Below are positions 42,726 through 51,624 of a stretch of DNA of 64,000 nucleotides, one piece after another. The notes under the pieces were generated by a model that saw only the letters and a list, made by a program, of their open reading frames with translations, did no database searches and was not told the DNA's origin. A program made the position numbers and the translations under genes. The stretch spans positions 186,001 through 250,000 of the forward strand of contig NZ_CP011868.1 of assembly GCF_001294645.1 (NCBI RefSeq), read 5' to 3'. The DNA comes from Pseudonocardia sp. HH130629-09 (lineage in GTDB: Bacteria > Actinomycetota > Actinomycetes > Mycobacteriales > Pseudonocardiaceae). Each line of letters opens with the position of its first letter. The first letter of the stretch is position 1.

Positions 42726-44035
42726 TCGGCTCCAGCGGCCGCGTCGGCCGGGTGTCGGCGCTGCTGACGGCGGTGGCGCTGTTCGCGGGCGGCTGCGGCG
42801 CGGTGGACGGCGGTCTCCGGGGCATCCCGCTGCCCGGTGGCGCGAACCTGGGCGACGACCCGTACTCGGTGCAGATCGAGTTCGCCGACGTCGTCGACCT
42901 CGTCCCGCAGTCGATCGTGCGCGTCGGTGACGTGCCGGTCGGCGCGGTCGAGACCGTCGCCGTCGAGCCGGGGTCGTGGAACGCGCTGGTCACCGTCGCG
43001 GTGAACCGCGACGTCACGCTCCCGGCCAACGCCACCGCGCGGGTCCGCACGACCTCGCTGCTCGGTGAGAAGTTCGTCGAGCTGTCCCCGCCGACCGTTC
43101 CCGCCGAGGGCGACCTCGCGCGGAGCGGGAAGATCGGGCTGCAGGCCAGCGGGCGCGCGGCCGAGGTCGAGGAGGTCCTCGGGGCCCTGTCGCTGCTGCT
43201 CAACGGCGGCGGCGTGGCCCAGATCCGGACCATCTCCACCGAGCTGAACAACGCACTGTCCGGGCGCGAGCCGCAGGTGCGGGCGCTGCTGGACAACCTC
43301 GACCGGCTCGTCGGCTCGCTCGACAGCTCCAAGGACGACATCAACCGGGCGCTCGACGGGCTCAACCGGCTGTCGGCCACGCTCGCCGAGCGTCGCCCGC
43401 AGATCGAGAACGCCCTGCAGAACATCAGCCCCGGCCTGCGCGAGCTCGAGTCCCAGCGCACCCAGCTGGTCGGCATGCTGCAGGCGCTCGACCGGCTGTC
43501 CGGCGTCGCGACGAACGTCGTCAACCGGTCCCGCGACGACCTGCTCGCCGACCTGGAGGCGCTGCGCCCGGTGCTGCGGAACCTGGCCGACTCCGGCCAG
43601 AACCTGCCGGACTCGCTGCAGCTGCTGCTGTCCATCCCGTTCACCGACGCGGCCACCGACGCTGTCGCCGGTGACTACGCCAACCTCTACGTGAAGCTGG
43701 ACCTGGACCTCGGTTCGATCCTGCGCAACATCCTCAACTCCAACCAGCTCGGGCTCCCGCTCGACCCGACGCAGCTGGCCCAGCTGCCGCCCACCGCGCA
43801 GCTGCTGACGCCGCTGCTCGGCGCGACGCCGCGGCAGTCGGCCCCGGCGGTCCCGGGTGCGCCCGCGCTGCCGCTGCTCGGGACCGAGCAGCCCACCACC
43901 GCGCCGGCGCCGCCCGCCTCGGGCACCGCGACGGCCACCCCGGCACCGGCGGCGACCCCGGCACCGAGCCCGACGCCGGAGCAGGGCTCCGGTAGCGGCG
44001 GCCTGCTCGGCGGACTCTTCGGAGGCGGATCGTGA
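42722..44035 (+). CDS. mceE: MCE family lipoprotein, MceE position
   Basis: A 437-residue protein from the GTG at 42722. The signal peptide is lipoprotein type: a short basic start, a hydrophobic core (VSALLTAVALFAGGC) and the lipobox Cys25. As in other mce operons, the fifth gene encodes the lipid-anchored member. The MCE domain contains QIEFADVVDLVPQSIVRVGD and TTSLLGEKFVELSPPT. The long upstream part of the same frame belongs to other genes. Ends with a Pro/Thr-rich tail. Confidence 0.92.
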   Translation: MIGSSGRVGRVSALLTAVALFAGGCGAVDGGLRGIPLPGGANLGDDPYSVQIEFADVVDLVPQSIVRVGDVPVGAVETVAVEPGSWNALVTVAVNRDVTLPANATARVRTTSLLGEKFVELSPPTVPAEGDLARSGKIGLQASGRAAEVEEVLGALSLLLNGGGVAQIRTISTELNNALSGREPQVRALLDNLDRLVGSLDSSKDDINRALDGLNRLSATLAERRPQIENALQNISPGLRELESQRTQLVGMLQALDRLSGVATNVVNRSRDDLLADLEALRPVLRNLADSGQNLPDSLQLLLSIPFTDAATDAVAGDYANLYVKLDLDLGSILRNILNSNQLGLPLDPTQLAQLPPTAQLLTPLLGATPRQSAPAVPGAPALPLLGTEQPTTAPAPPASGTATATPAPAATPAPSPTPEQGSGSGGLLGGLFGGGS

Positions 44036-45327
44036 TCACCAAGACCGTCCGCTGGCAGCTGATCGCGCTGGTGCTCGTCACCGTCGTGGCGGTCGGCTAC
44101 GCGGGCTTCCGCTATGCGGGCCTCGACCGCATATTCGGCGCGACGACCTACCCGGTCACGGTGGAGCTCGCCGACTCCGGCGGGATCTTCAGCGGCGCCG
44201 ACGTCACCTACCGCGGCGTGAGCGTCGGCCGGGTCGGGCAGCTGTCGCTGACCGCCCGCGGCGTCGACGTCCAGCTCGACATCGAGAACTCCGCGCCGTC
44301 CATCCCGGCCGACGCCCGGGCCGTCGTCGGGAACCTCTCGCCGATCGGCGAGCAGTACGTCGACCTCCAGCCGGTGGCCGACGGCGGCGAGGCGCTCGCC
44401 TCCGGCTCGGTCATCCCGCAGGACCGCACCCGGACCCCGGTCCAGATCAACACCTTCCTGACCGAGCTGGACCAGCTCGTGTCGACGGTGCCGAAGGACT
44501 CGCTGCAGACCGTCGTCCGCGAGCTCGGCCAGGGCTTCGAGGGCACCGCGCAGCCGCTGCAGCAGCTGCTCGACACCACCGGGGAGTTCACCCGGGCCGC
44601 CACCGACGCGCTGCCGCAGACGACCGCGCTGATCCGCGACGCCCGCCCGGTACTCACCACGCAGAACGAGGTGGCCCCGCAGTTCCAGGAGTTCAGCCGC
44701 GGCCTGCGCGAGGTCACCGAGCAGCTCAAGCAGTCCGACCCGGACCTGCGTCGGATCATCGACGACGGCCCGCGCCTCGGCGACCAGGTCAGCGGCCTCC
44801 TCCGGGAGAGCGGCCCCGGGCTCGGCGAGTCGATCGCGAACCTGCGGACGGTGACCGAGCTGCTGGCCCCGCGTCAGGCGGGCCTGCGTCAGCTGCTCGT
44901 CACCTACCCCGGCCTGGTGTCGGTCGCGCCGAAGGTCGTGCCCGGCGACGGGACCGCGCACCTCGGCCTGGTCGTCAACATCGCCGACCCGCCGGTCTGC
45001 ACCCGGGGCTACGAGGGCACGCCCAACCGCGGTGGCCTCGACGTCTCCGAGCGACCGGTGAACGAGGACGCCCGCTGCGCCGAGCCCCCCGGCAGCCCCA
45101 CCAACGTGCGCGGAATGCAGAATGTGCCCAGGCCCCAGCCGCTCGAGGTGCCGGACTACTCCGGCAACTCGGGGTTCGGCGGCCACGGTGACGGTCAGCA
45201 CGGCGGCGGCGACCCCGCCGACGGGCCGGCCCCGCGGCCGAATGCCGGGTCGCTCGGCGACGACCGTGCCGAGCGGGTCGCGATGCCGGGCCTGGTGACG
45301 AGCTTCGCCCAGATCCTGGGCGGTTGA
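44032..45327 (+). CDS. mceF: MCE family protein, MceF position
   Basis: A 431-residue protein from a GTG. The span is LIALVLVTVVAVGYAGFRYA. The MCE domain has VTVELADSGGIFSGADVTYR, GVSVGRVGQLSL and VVGNLSPIGEQYVDLQP. A helical region and a Gly/His/Asp-rich tail follow, then MPGLVTSFAQILGG. It is the last overlapping gene; a 190-base gap precedes the Mce-associated proteins. Confidence 0.92.
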   Translation: MITKTVRWQLIALVLVTVVAVGYAGFRYAGLDRIFGATTYPVTVELADSGGIFSGADVTYRGVSVGRVGQLSLTARGVDVQLDIENSAPSIPADARAVVGNLSPIGEQYVDLQPVADGGEALASGSVIPQDRTRTPVQINTFLTELDQLVSTVPKDSLQTVVRELGQGFEGTAQPLQQLLDTTGEFTRAATDALPQTTALIRDARPVLTTQNEVAPQFQEFSRGLREVTEQLKQSDPDLRRIIDDGPRLGDQVSGLLRESGPGLGESIANLRTVTELLAPRQAGLRQLLVTYPGLVSVAPKVVPGDGTAHLGLVVNIADPPVCTRGYEGTPNRGGLDVSERPVNEDARCAEPPGSPTNVRGMQNVPRPQPLEVPDYSGNSGFGGHGDGQHGGGDPADGPAPRPNAGSLGDDRAERVAMPGLVTSFAQILGG

Positions 45328-45517
45328 GCACGACGGTCGTGCCCCGTCCGGGGCGCGACCGGCACGACGGCCGGGCCACACCCGGGCCCGGCCGGCACGA
45401 CGACCGCGGGGGACCGCCGTCCGCCGGACGACGCGGACCCCCACGGCCGGCCCACGGCCGCCCGGTGCGGTCGCCGAGCGGCTGTGCCCCCGCAGCCGGG
45501 AGGAGGAACGCTCCCCG

Positions 45518-46153
45518 ATGAACACCGACGTTGCCGGCTCCGACGCCGACACGAAGGCCGACCCGAAGGCCGACACGACGGCGGACACCCCCGACGGTTC
45601 CCCGCCCGTGGAGCCTGCCACCGGCCGGGACGGCGGCCAGACCCCGCCCGGGCCGCTCGCCAGGGCGCTGCCCGTGGCCGCCGTCGTGGCGGGGGTGCTC
45701 GCGGTCGTGCTGGGCTGCCTGTGGCTGTTCGCGCTGAACAGCGACGCCACCCAGGTCGCGCAGGCCCGCGACGCGGCACTCCGTGACGCCCGCCAGGCGG
45801 TGATCAACCTGAACACCCTGGACCACAAGGACGCCCAGAAGGGACTGGACCTGTGGATCCAGTCCTCGGCCGGGTCGGTCCGCGACGAGTTCGTGTCCAA
45901 CCGCGACGCCTACGCCAAGCTGGTCACCGACCAGAAGCGCACCACCACCGCGACCGTCACCGACGCCGCGGTGACCGAGGTCGACCCGCGCGCCGGGACC
46001 GCCCGGGTACTCGCCGGCGTCGACGTGAACGTCACGCCCGAGGGCGGTCAGCCCACCGTGACCCGCCAGCGCATCGAGCTCGGCATGGTCCGTACCGACG
46101 ACGGCTGGAAGGTCGACGCCCTGAAGCCGCTGGTCAGCCCGGGCACGGGCTGA
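45518..46153 (+). CDS. Mce-associated membrane protein, first copy
   Basis: A 211-residue protein with ribosome binding site GGAGGAGG. A polar 50-residue start is followed by one span (ALPVAAVVAGVLAVVLGCLW). An extracytoplasmic domain comes next with LWIQSSAGSVRDEFVSNRDA and TPEGGQPTVTRQRIELGMVR, the NTF2-like fold usual for actinobacterial Mas proteins. These are needed for stable Mce complexes. Upstream the 190-base gap holds mainly a G/C-rich leader with no gene that I can see. Confidence 0.83.
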   Translation: MNTDVAGSDADTKADPKADTTADTPDGSPPVEPATGRDGGQTPPGPLARALPVAAVVAGVLAVVLGCLWLFALNSDATQVAQARDAALRDARQAVINLNTLDHKDAQKGLDLWIQSSAGSVRDEFVSNRDAYAKLVTDQKRTTTATVTDAAVTEVDPRAGTARVLAGVDVNVTPEGGQPTVTRQRIELGMVRTDDGWKVDALKPLVSPGTG

Positions 46154-46233
46154 CCCTCCGGCCCGACCCCCGGCCCCCCGGCGGTGCCCCGCGCCGCCCC
46201 GCACCCAGGTCGACCACCCCAGGAGGTCACCGC

Positions 46234-47082
46234 ATGTCCACCCCCCGCCGCCGCCCCGCGGGCGGCATCCGCAGGCCCCAGGTCGCGGGCCGCCCGCGCA
46301 CCCGCACCGACGAGCCCGACGAGGAGGAGACCGGCACCGGCGGTGTCGCCCTCGACGAGCGCTCCGGTGCCGCGGTCCCGCCCGCCGCCCCGGTCCGCTC
46401 CGGAGGCGCCGGACGCACCGACGCCTCCGGCACGACCGACGCCTCCGACCCGGCCGACGCCTCCGACCCGGCCGACGCCGGCGACGCGGCCGACGCCGGC
46501 GACGCGGCCGATGCCGGTGCGGCCTATGCCGACGGCACCCCGCGCCGCCGGTCGTTGCTGTCCGCCCCGACGACCCGGCGGGCGACCGGGCTGCTGCTCG
46601 CCGTCACGGTGCTGCTCGTCGCGGCGGCCGCGTTCTTCGGCGCCGAGTGGTACCGCACGAGCTTCACCGGCTCGGCGGCCAACACCGCGCTGAGCGACGT
46701 CGGCACCACCACCCAGGTCAGCGAGCAGGTCGGCGAGGCGATCACGAAGGTCTACTCGTTCGACTACGCCCGCCTCCAGCAGGCCGAGGACGACGCCCGG
46801 GCCGTCATCACCCCGGGCTTCCAGCCGGAGTTCGACAAGATCTTCGGCAGCGTGAAGGACCTCGCCCCGCAGCAGAAGGCCGTGGTCACCGCGACGATCC
46901 CGAAGCTCGCCGCGGCCAGCATCGACGGGGACCGCGCGACCGTCTACGCCTTCGTCAACCAGGTCATCCGGCGCCAGGCCGACGGCGGTGCCCCGCAGGA
47001 GGGGGCCGCGGCGGCCCGGCTGCGGGTCGACGCCCAGTTCGTCGACGGCCGCTGGAAGATCTCCGCGATGACGCCGGCCTGA
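46234..47082 (+). CDS. Mce-associated membrane protein, second copy, with an Asp/Ala repeat linker
   Basis: A 282-residue protein after AGGAGGTCACC. The cytoplasmic start carries a repeat of ASDPAD and AGDAAD units (about residues 69-93). Then comes a span ([20 protein letters not shown]) and an outside domain ([35 protein letters not shown]). This matches the second Mas-type protein that closes many mce operons. It lies 80 bases after the first copy and 322 bases before rplJ. Confidence 0.85.
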   Translation: MSTPRRRPAGGIRRPQVAGRPRTRTDEPDEEETGTGGVALDERSGAAVPPAAPVRSGGAGRTDASGTTDASDPADASDPADAGDAADAGDAADAGAAYADGTPRRRSLLSAPTTRRATGLLLAVTVLLVAAAAFFGAEWYRTSFTGSAANTALSDVGTTTQVSEQVGEAITKVYSFDYARLQQAEDDARAVITPGFQPEFDKIFGSVKDLAPQQKAVVTATIPKLAAASIDGDRATVYAFVNQVIRRQADGGAPQEGAAAARLRVDAQFVDGRWKISAMTPA

Positions 47083-47404
47083 CCCGGCCCACGCGCCCGC
47101 CACGGTGCCCCGTACCCCCGGTCGACGGGGGTGCGGGGCACCGGCGTATGGTGGTCCACGATCCACCGAAGACCGCAGGTCCGCGCCCGGGTTCCGGGTG
47201 CACGAAGGTTCCGGGAACAACCGGACGGCCAGCGCAGGAGGACGAGGCGACACCGGGCGCGCGAGCGCCCCAACGAACTTCCGACGCCCCGTGCTGCTGC
47301 GCACGGGGCGTTCGTCGTCTCCGGGGTCGGAGTGGGAACTGCGTCGGTGGCACCCCCAAGCACGTCCCACGTGCACGAGACCGACCCCCGAGAGGAGGGC
47401 AGCG
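47083..47404 (+). promoter_or_regulatory. rplJ leader region with hairpin
   Basis: 322 bases without a gene precede rplJ. ACGCCCCGTGC (47284-47294) pairs with GCACGGGGCGT (47301-47311) across TGCTGC to make an 11-bp stem. This could be an attenuator or the L10 autoregulatory leader, since L10/L12 leaders in bacteria bind their own product. GAGAGGAGGGCAGCG just before the rplJ ATG is the ribosome binding site. The promoter itself I cannot place with certainty. Confidence 0.5.
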
Positions 47405-47971
47405 ATGGCAGCACCTGAGAAGGTCGCAGCGGTCGAGGAGATCACCAACCGCTTCCGCGAGTCGGACGCCTCGGTCGTGACCGAGTACCGCGGGCTCAGC
47501 GTCGCCAAGCTGACCCAGCTGCGCCGGGACCTGGGTTCGGACGCGAACTTCCGCGTCGCGAAGAACACCCTGGTCAAGCGCGCGGCGGCGGAGGCCGGGG
47601 TCCAGGGCCTGGACGACCTGCTCGCCGGCCCGACGGCCATCACCTTCATCAAGGGTGAGCCCGTCGAGGCCGCGAAGGCGATCAAGCAGTTCGCGAAGGA
47701 CAACCCCGGTCTGACGATCAAGGGCGGGTACATGGACGGGCGCGCCCTGTCCACCGCCGAGGTCGAGCAGCTGGCGGACCTCGAGACCCGTGAGGTCCTG
47801 CTGGCCAAGCTGGCCGGCGCGATGAAGGCCAACCTGTCCAAGGCCGCCGGGCTGTTCAACGCCCCGGCCTCGCAGGTCGCCCGCCTCGCGCAGGCGCTGG
47901 CCGACAAGAAGGCCGAGTCCGGCGAGTCCGCCGCTCCGGCCGAGGCCGACGGCGACTCCGCCGAGAGCTGA
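47405..47971 (+). CDS. rplJ: Ribosomal protein L10
   Basis: A 188-residue L10. The family start [20 protein letters not shown] is followed by [20 protein letters not shown] and [13 protein letters not shown]. The C-terminal helix that carries L7/L12 dimers includes [20 protein letters not shown]. It anchors the stalk that recruits translation factors. The next gene, rplL, begins 40 bases later. Confidence 0.97.
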   Translation: MAAPEKVAAVEEITNRFRESDASVVTEYRGLSVAKLTQLRRDLGSDANFRVAKNTLVKRAAAEAGVQGLDDLLAGPTAITFIKGEPVEAAKAIKQFAKDNPGLTIKGGYMDGRALSTAEVEQLADLETREVLLAKLAGAMKANLSKAAGLFNAPASQVARLAQALADKKAESGESAAPAEADGDSAES

Positions 47972-48011
47972 CCACCACCCCCATCTGTCTTTCGTAGAAA
48001 GGACCGCCACC

Positions 48012-48401
48012 ATGGCGAAGCTGTCCACCGACGAGCTGCTCGACGCCTTCAAGGAGCTCACCCTGCTGGAGCTCTCGGACTTCGTGAAGAAGTTCGAGGA
48101 CACCTTCGAGGTCACCGCGGCCGCCCCGGTCGCCGTCGCCGCCGCGGGTGCCCCCGCCGCCGGTGCCGCCCCCGCCGAGGAGGAGAAGGACGAGTTCGAC
48201 GTCGTCCTCGAGGCCGCCGGTGACAAGAAGATCCAGGTCATCAAGGTCGTCCGCGAGGTCGTCTCGGGCCTGGGCCTGAAGGAGGCGAAGGACCTCGTCG
48301 AGTCCGCGCCGAAGCCGCTGCTCGAGGGTGTCGCCAAGGAGGCCGCCGAGGCCGCCAAGACGAAGCTCGAGGAGGCCGGCGCCAAGGTCTCGCTCAAGTG
48401 A
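48012..48401 (+). CDS. rplL: Ribosomal protein L7/L12
   Basis: A 129-residue L7/L12. The N-terminal dimer domain is [20 protein letters not shown], then an Ala/Pro/Gly hinge, then the C-terminal factor-binding domain [20 protein letters not shown] and [27 protein letters not shown] is its ribosome binding site. A bidirectional 18-bp terminator follows. The minus-strand synthetase frame stays open right through this gene. Confidence 0.98.
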   Translation: MAKLSTDELLDAFKELTLLELSDFVKKFEDTFEVTAAAPVAVAAAGAPAAGAAPAEEEKDEFDVVLEAAGDKKIQVIKVVREVVSGLGLKEAKDLVESAPKPLLEGVAKEAAEAAKTKLEEAGAKVSLK

Positions 48402-48417
48402 CCTGAGCACCGCTCGC

Positions 48418-48457
48418 ACGAAGGGGCGCCGATCCGCACGGATCGGCGCCCCTTCGT
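48418..48457. terminator. Bidirectional terminator after rplL
   Basis: ACGAAGGGGCGCCGATCCG pairs perfectly with CGGATCGGCGCCCCTTCGT around a CA loop (19-bp stem). It lies between rplL and the expected 3' end of the convergent acyl-CoA synthetase, so it should end both transcripts. Confidence 0.9.
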
Positions 48458-48482
48458 CGTCCACGCGTCGGCCCGGCCGCCC

Positions 48483-50135
48483 GCGCGCCCTCAGCTCCCG
48501 GCGCAGGACCTTGCCGGTGACCGTCTTCGGAATCTCGTCGAGGAGCTCCAGCTGCCGCGGGTACTTGTAGGCGGCCATCCGTTCCTTCGTGAAGGCGATG
48601 ATCTCCTCCGGGGTGGCGCTCGCGCCCTCCCGCAGCGACACGAACGCCTTCACGGTCTCCCCGCGGTACTCGTCCGGGACACCGACGACGGCCGCCTCCC
48701 GCACCGCCGGGTGCTCGTAGAGGACGTCCTCGACCTCCCGCGGCCAGACCTTGTAGCCGCCCGCGTTGATCTGGTCCTTCTTCCGGTCGACGATGTAGAA
48801 CCAGCCCTGGTCGTCCATGTAGCCGACGTCGCCGGTGTGGAGCTCGCCCCCGGGCAGCGCGTTCGCCGTCTCCGCGGGCTTGTTCCAGTAGCCCGACACG
48901 ACCTGCGGTCCACCCGTGCAGATCTCGCCGACCTCGCCGGGCGGGAGCTCCGCGCCGTCGTCGCCGACGATCCGCACCACGGTGTTGTAGATCGGCACCC
49001 CCACCGACAGCGCCCCGGACTCCGGGTCGACCGGCCTCTGCGTGCCGATCGGCGTGCCGTGCGACGGCGACGTCGTCTCGGTGAGCCCGTAGACGTTGTG
49101 GATCCAGTGCCCGTAGAAGTCGTGGAACGCGGTCACCGTGGACGGTGGGATCGGGGCACCGCCGGAACAGATCGTGCGCAGCGACTCCAGCGCGGAGCGG
49201 TCGGCGTTCGGGGCGTTCATCAGCGCGATGAACACCGTGATCGCCCCGACGGCGAACGTCGGCCGCTGCTCGCGGATCACGTCGACGCCGAGCGAGGGCT
49301 CGAACCGGTGGAACAGCACCAGTGGGGCGGCGAGGTACTGGGCCACCGTGACGTGCGCGATCAGCCCGGTGATGTGGAACAGCGGGGCGATGCCGAGCAC
49401 GACCTCGTCGTCGCCGAGCCCACACCAGACGGCGTAGGCCTGGCTGTTGAACACCACGTTGCGGTGGGTGTTCATGGCGCCCTTCGGCGGCCCGGTCGTC
49501 CCGGAGGTGTAGGTCAGGACGGCGGTGTCGCCGGGGTCGAACGACACCGGCGGGGGAACGCCCCCGCGGTGCCGGTCGAGGAACGCCGTCAGGTCCGTGA
49601 CGCCGGCGCCGGACAGGTCCGGCCGCTGCGTCGCCGGGAACGCCCGCGGCTCGTCGCGGGTCTGCAGGTCGAGCTCGGAAGTCGTGAGCACCAGCCGCAT
49701 GTCGGTGCCCGGCAGCACCGACGCGGCGACGTCGGCGTACAGCGACTCCAGGCAGACCAGCACCGACGAGCCGGAGTCGCGCAGCAGCAGCTCCAGCTCC
49801 CGCTCGCGGTTCATCGGGTTGATCGGGACGGCGATCCCGCCCGCCTTCCACGTCCCGACGAGCCCGATCACGAACTGCGGGACGTTCTGCAGGTACATCG
49901 CGACCCGCTCGCCCGCGGTGAAGCCGCCGTCGAGCAGTCCGGTCGCGAACGCGTCGGTGAGCGCGTCGAGCTCGCGGTAGGTGATGCGGCCGTCGAAGTA
50001 GCGGACGGCGTCGCCGTCGATGTTCCGTGCCACCGCGGCACGGAACATCGACAGCCCGTCCGGGAGGTCCGGGGTGATGTCGTGCGGCTGGCCCGACGCG
50101 TACCGGGCCAGCCAGGGGCGGTCGGCGTAGGACAT
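48483..50135 (-). CDS. Acyl-CoA synthetase (AMP-dependent ligase) without a stop codon at its expected end
   Basis: Homology spans about 551 residues from the ATG at 50135. Motifs are the phosphate loop LTYTSGTTGPPKGAM, NVYGLTETTSP, ELHTGDVGYMDDQGWFYIVD with DRKKDQINAGGYK, and the catalytic lysine in IPKTVTGKVLRRELRARG, where the family normally ends. No stop follows in frame: the frame continues antisense through the terminator, all of rplL and the end of rplJ to 47856 (759 residues in total). A TGA lies out of frame at 48493-48491 just after codon GAG-C, so a one-base indel would restore a normal end. It overlaps the upstream cyclase gene (TGATG) and probably activates its product or a related acid. 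Confidence 0.82.
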
Positions 50136-51106
50136 CAGCGGATCACGATCGGGTTGACCGGTGCCCCCGTGCCGTTGACGACCTTCAGCGGGGCGGCGGC
50201 GTAGAGGAAGCTCCACCGGCCGTCGGCGGCGCAGGCGTCGGCGAGGTCGTCGAGCCAGGCGATCTCGGTGAGGGCGACGCCGAGGTTGCGCATCAGCGCG
50301 CAGTGCAGCGGGAGCGCGACGCCGGTGTGCGGCTCGCTGGTCACCTCGTTCGCGATGGTGTCGGTGACGAGGTTCGGGATCTCCTTGCGCTGGAACCACT
50401 CCACGAGCTCGCGCGAGTAGGTGAGCCCCGGCTCGGTGAAGTCGGTGTAGAAGGTGGCCGGGTCGTTCAGCTCGTACCAGTACTTCATCCATCCGGTGCG
50501 GATGACGAGCACGTCGTGCGGCTCGATCGTGACGCCCTGCGCCCGTGCTGCGGCCTCGAGGTCGGTGTGGTCGAAGGTCTCGCCCTTGTCCAGCCACTCC
50601 TTGCCGCGGTGCCGGGCGATGTCGATGAGGACCCCGCGGCCGACGACGCCCTTCTCCGCGATCGGCAGCACCGACGCCCGGTCCATCGCGTCGACGGTGG
50701 TGCGGGCGTCGTATCCGTTCCAGAGCTTGCCGTCGTACCAGACGTGGCCGAGCGCGTCGTACTGCGTTGAGCCCTGCAGGAAGATGAGCGCGGTGTCGTC
50801 GGCGTAGTGCAGTCCGCCGGGGAACTGCGGGGCGGAGTCGCCGTCCCAGGTCCCCTCGTCCATGACGTTCTGCCGCTTGATGCCCTCGCGACCCGGCCAC
50901 AGCGGGTCGCCCGGGGACTCGGTGCGTCCCATCTGGATCTGCAGGGTGAAGACCTCGCCGGAGCGGACGTGCTGCACACCCCGCAGGACCTCGCCCGCGT
51001 CGAGGTAGTTGAGGCAGCCGAGCTCGTCGTCGGGGCCCCACCTGCCCCAGTTGCTGGGGGCGTCGTCACCGAGGAGCTCGCGCATGGGAGGGGTAGCGTC
51101 GGACAT
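50135..51106 (-). CDS. Cyclase family protein (kynurenine-formamidase-like metal hydrolase fold)
   Basis: A 323-residue protein from the ATG at 51106 with GAAGGGACG upstream. It has the cyclase-family segments NWGRWGPDDELGCLNYLDAG, ALIFLQGSTQYDALGHVWYD and VLVIRTGWMKYWYEL. The metal site of the family reads HxGTHxDxPxH; here it appears as STQYDALGH, with Gln replacing the first His of the THxD element. Members hydrolyse cyclic or formyl amides (formylkynurenine, isatin) or act on cyclic ketones. Coupling to an acyl-CoA synthetase suggests the released acid becomes a CoA ester, but the substrate is unknown. Confidence 0.83.
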   Translation of the reverse strand: MSDATPPMRELLGDDAPSNWGRWGPDDELGCLNYLDAGEVLRGVQHVRSGEVFTLQIQMGRTESPGDPLWPGREGIKRQNVMDEGTWDGDSAPQFPGGLHYADDTALIFLQGSTQYDALGHVWYDGKLWNGYDARTTVDAMDRASVLPIAEKGVVGRGVLIDIARHRGKEWLDKGETFDHTDLEAAARAQGVTIEPHDVLVIRTGWMKYWYELNDPATFYTDFTEPGLTYSRELVEWFQRKEIPNLVTDTIANEVTSEPHTGVALPLHCALMRNLGVALTEIAWLDDLADACAADGRWSFLYAAAPLKVVNGTGAPVNPIVIR

Positions 51107-51624
51107 CGTCGTCCCTTCTGTCGCCGTCGGCGGTCGCCGACCCGTGGCTGATCGTTGGCGCCGCGACGACGCCGTGTCAACCATCACGCGGATCGACCTG
51201 AACGGTCGTCGGTGGACCGGTCGTCCCGACAGGATGACCGCTCGTCGACGAAGTGGGACTTGACTCGGTGCGGCGTGCAGGTCACTCTTGGGCAACGGTG
51301 GTTGCCTGCATGCTGGAATCGGCGACCTGTCTCGACAGCTGCGCTCGCAGCGTCTATAGTCATTCTTTGCGCTGTCTGCGTCCAGGCTCACGCGCTCATG
51401 ACCGGGGAAGACTTCCGGACCGATCCGTCGGCCGCCGGAGAGGGTTCGGCGGACATGGGCACGGGGGTTCGGTCGTCCGTCAGTGCCCGACAACAGACGG
51501 CGTGCGACGTGGCCGGCTACCGGCTCGCGATCCGGGGGGGGGACCCCGATCTGATCGAGGGAGACGGTAGCGCCCGCCACCGGCGCACGCCAGACGAGAA
51601 GCGCAGTTCTCGGAAGGACGCATC
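51107..51624. other. Intergenic region upstream of rpoB (promoter and long leader)
   Basis: 518 bases with no credible gene. It holds the divergent 5' ends of the cyclase and rpoB genes and a strong promoter at 51332-51360, leaving an rpoB leader of about 260 bases. Long leaders before rpoB are usual in actinomycetes. Confidence 0.65.
51332..51360 (+). promoter_or_regulatory. Housekeeping-sigma promoter for rpoBC
   Basis: The -35 TCGACA (51332-51337) and the -10 TATAGT (51355-51360) are separated by exactly 17 bases, close to the TTGACA/TATAAT-type consensus. No other -35/-10 pair this good is visible in the gap. Confidence 0.7.
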
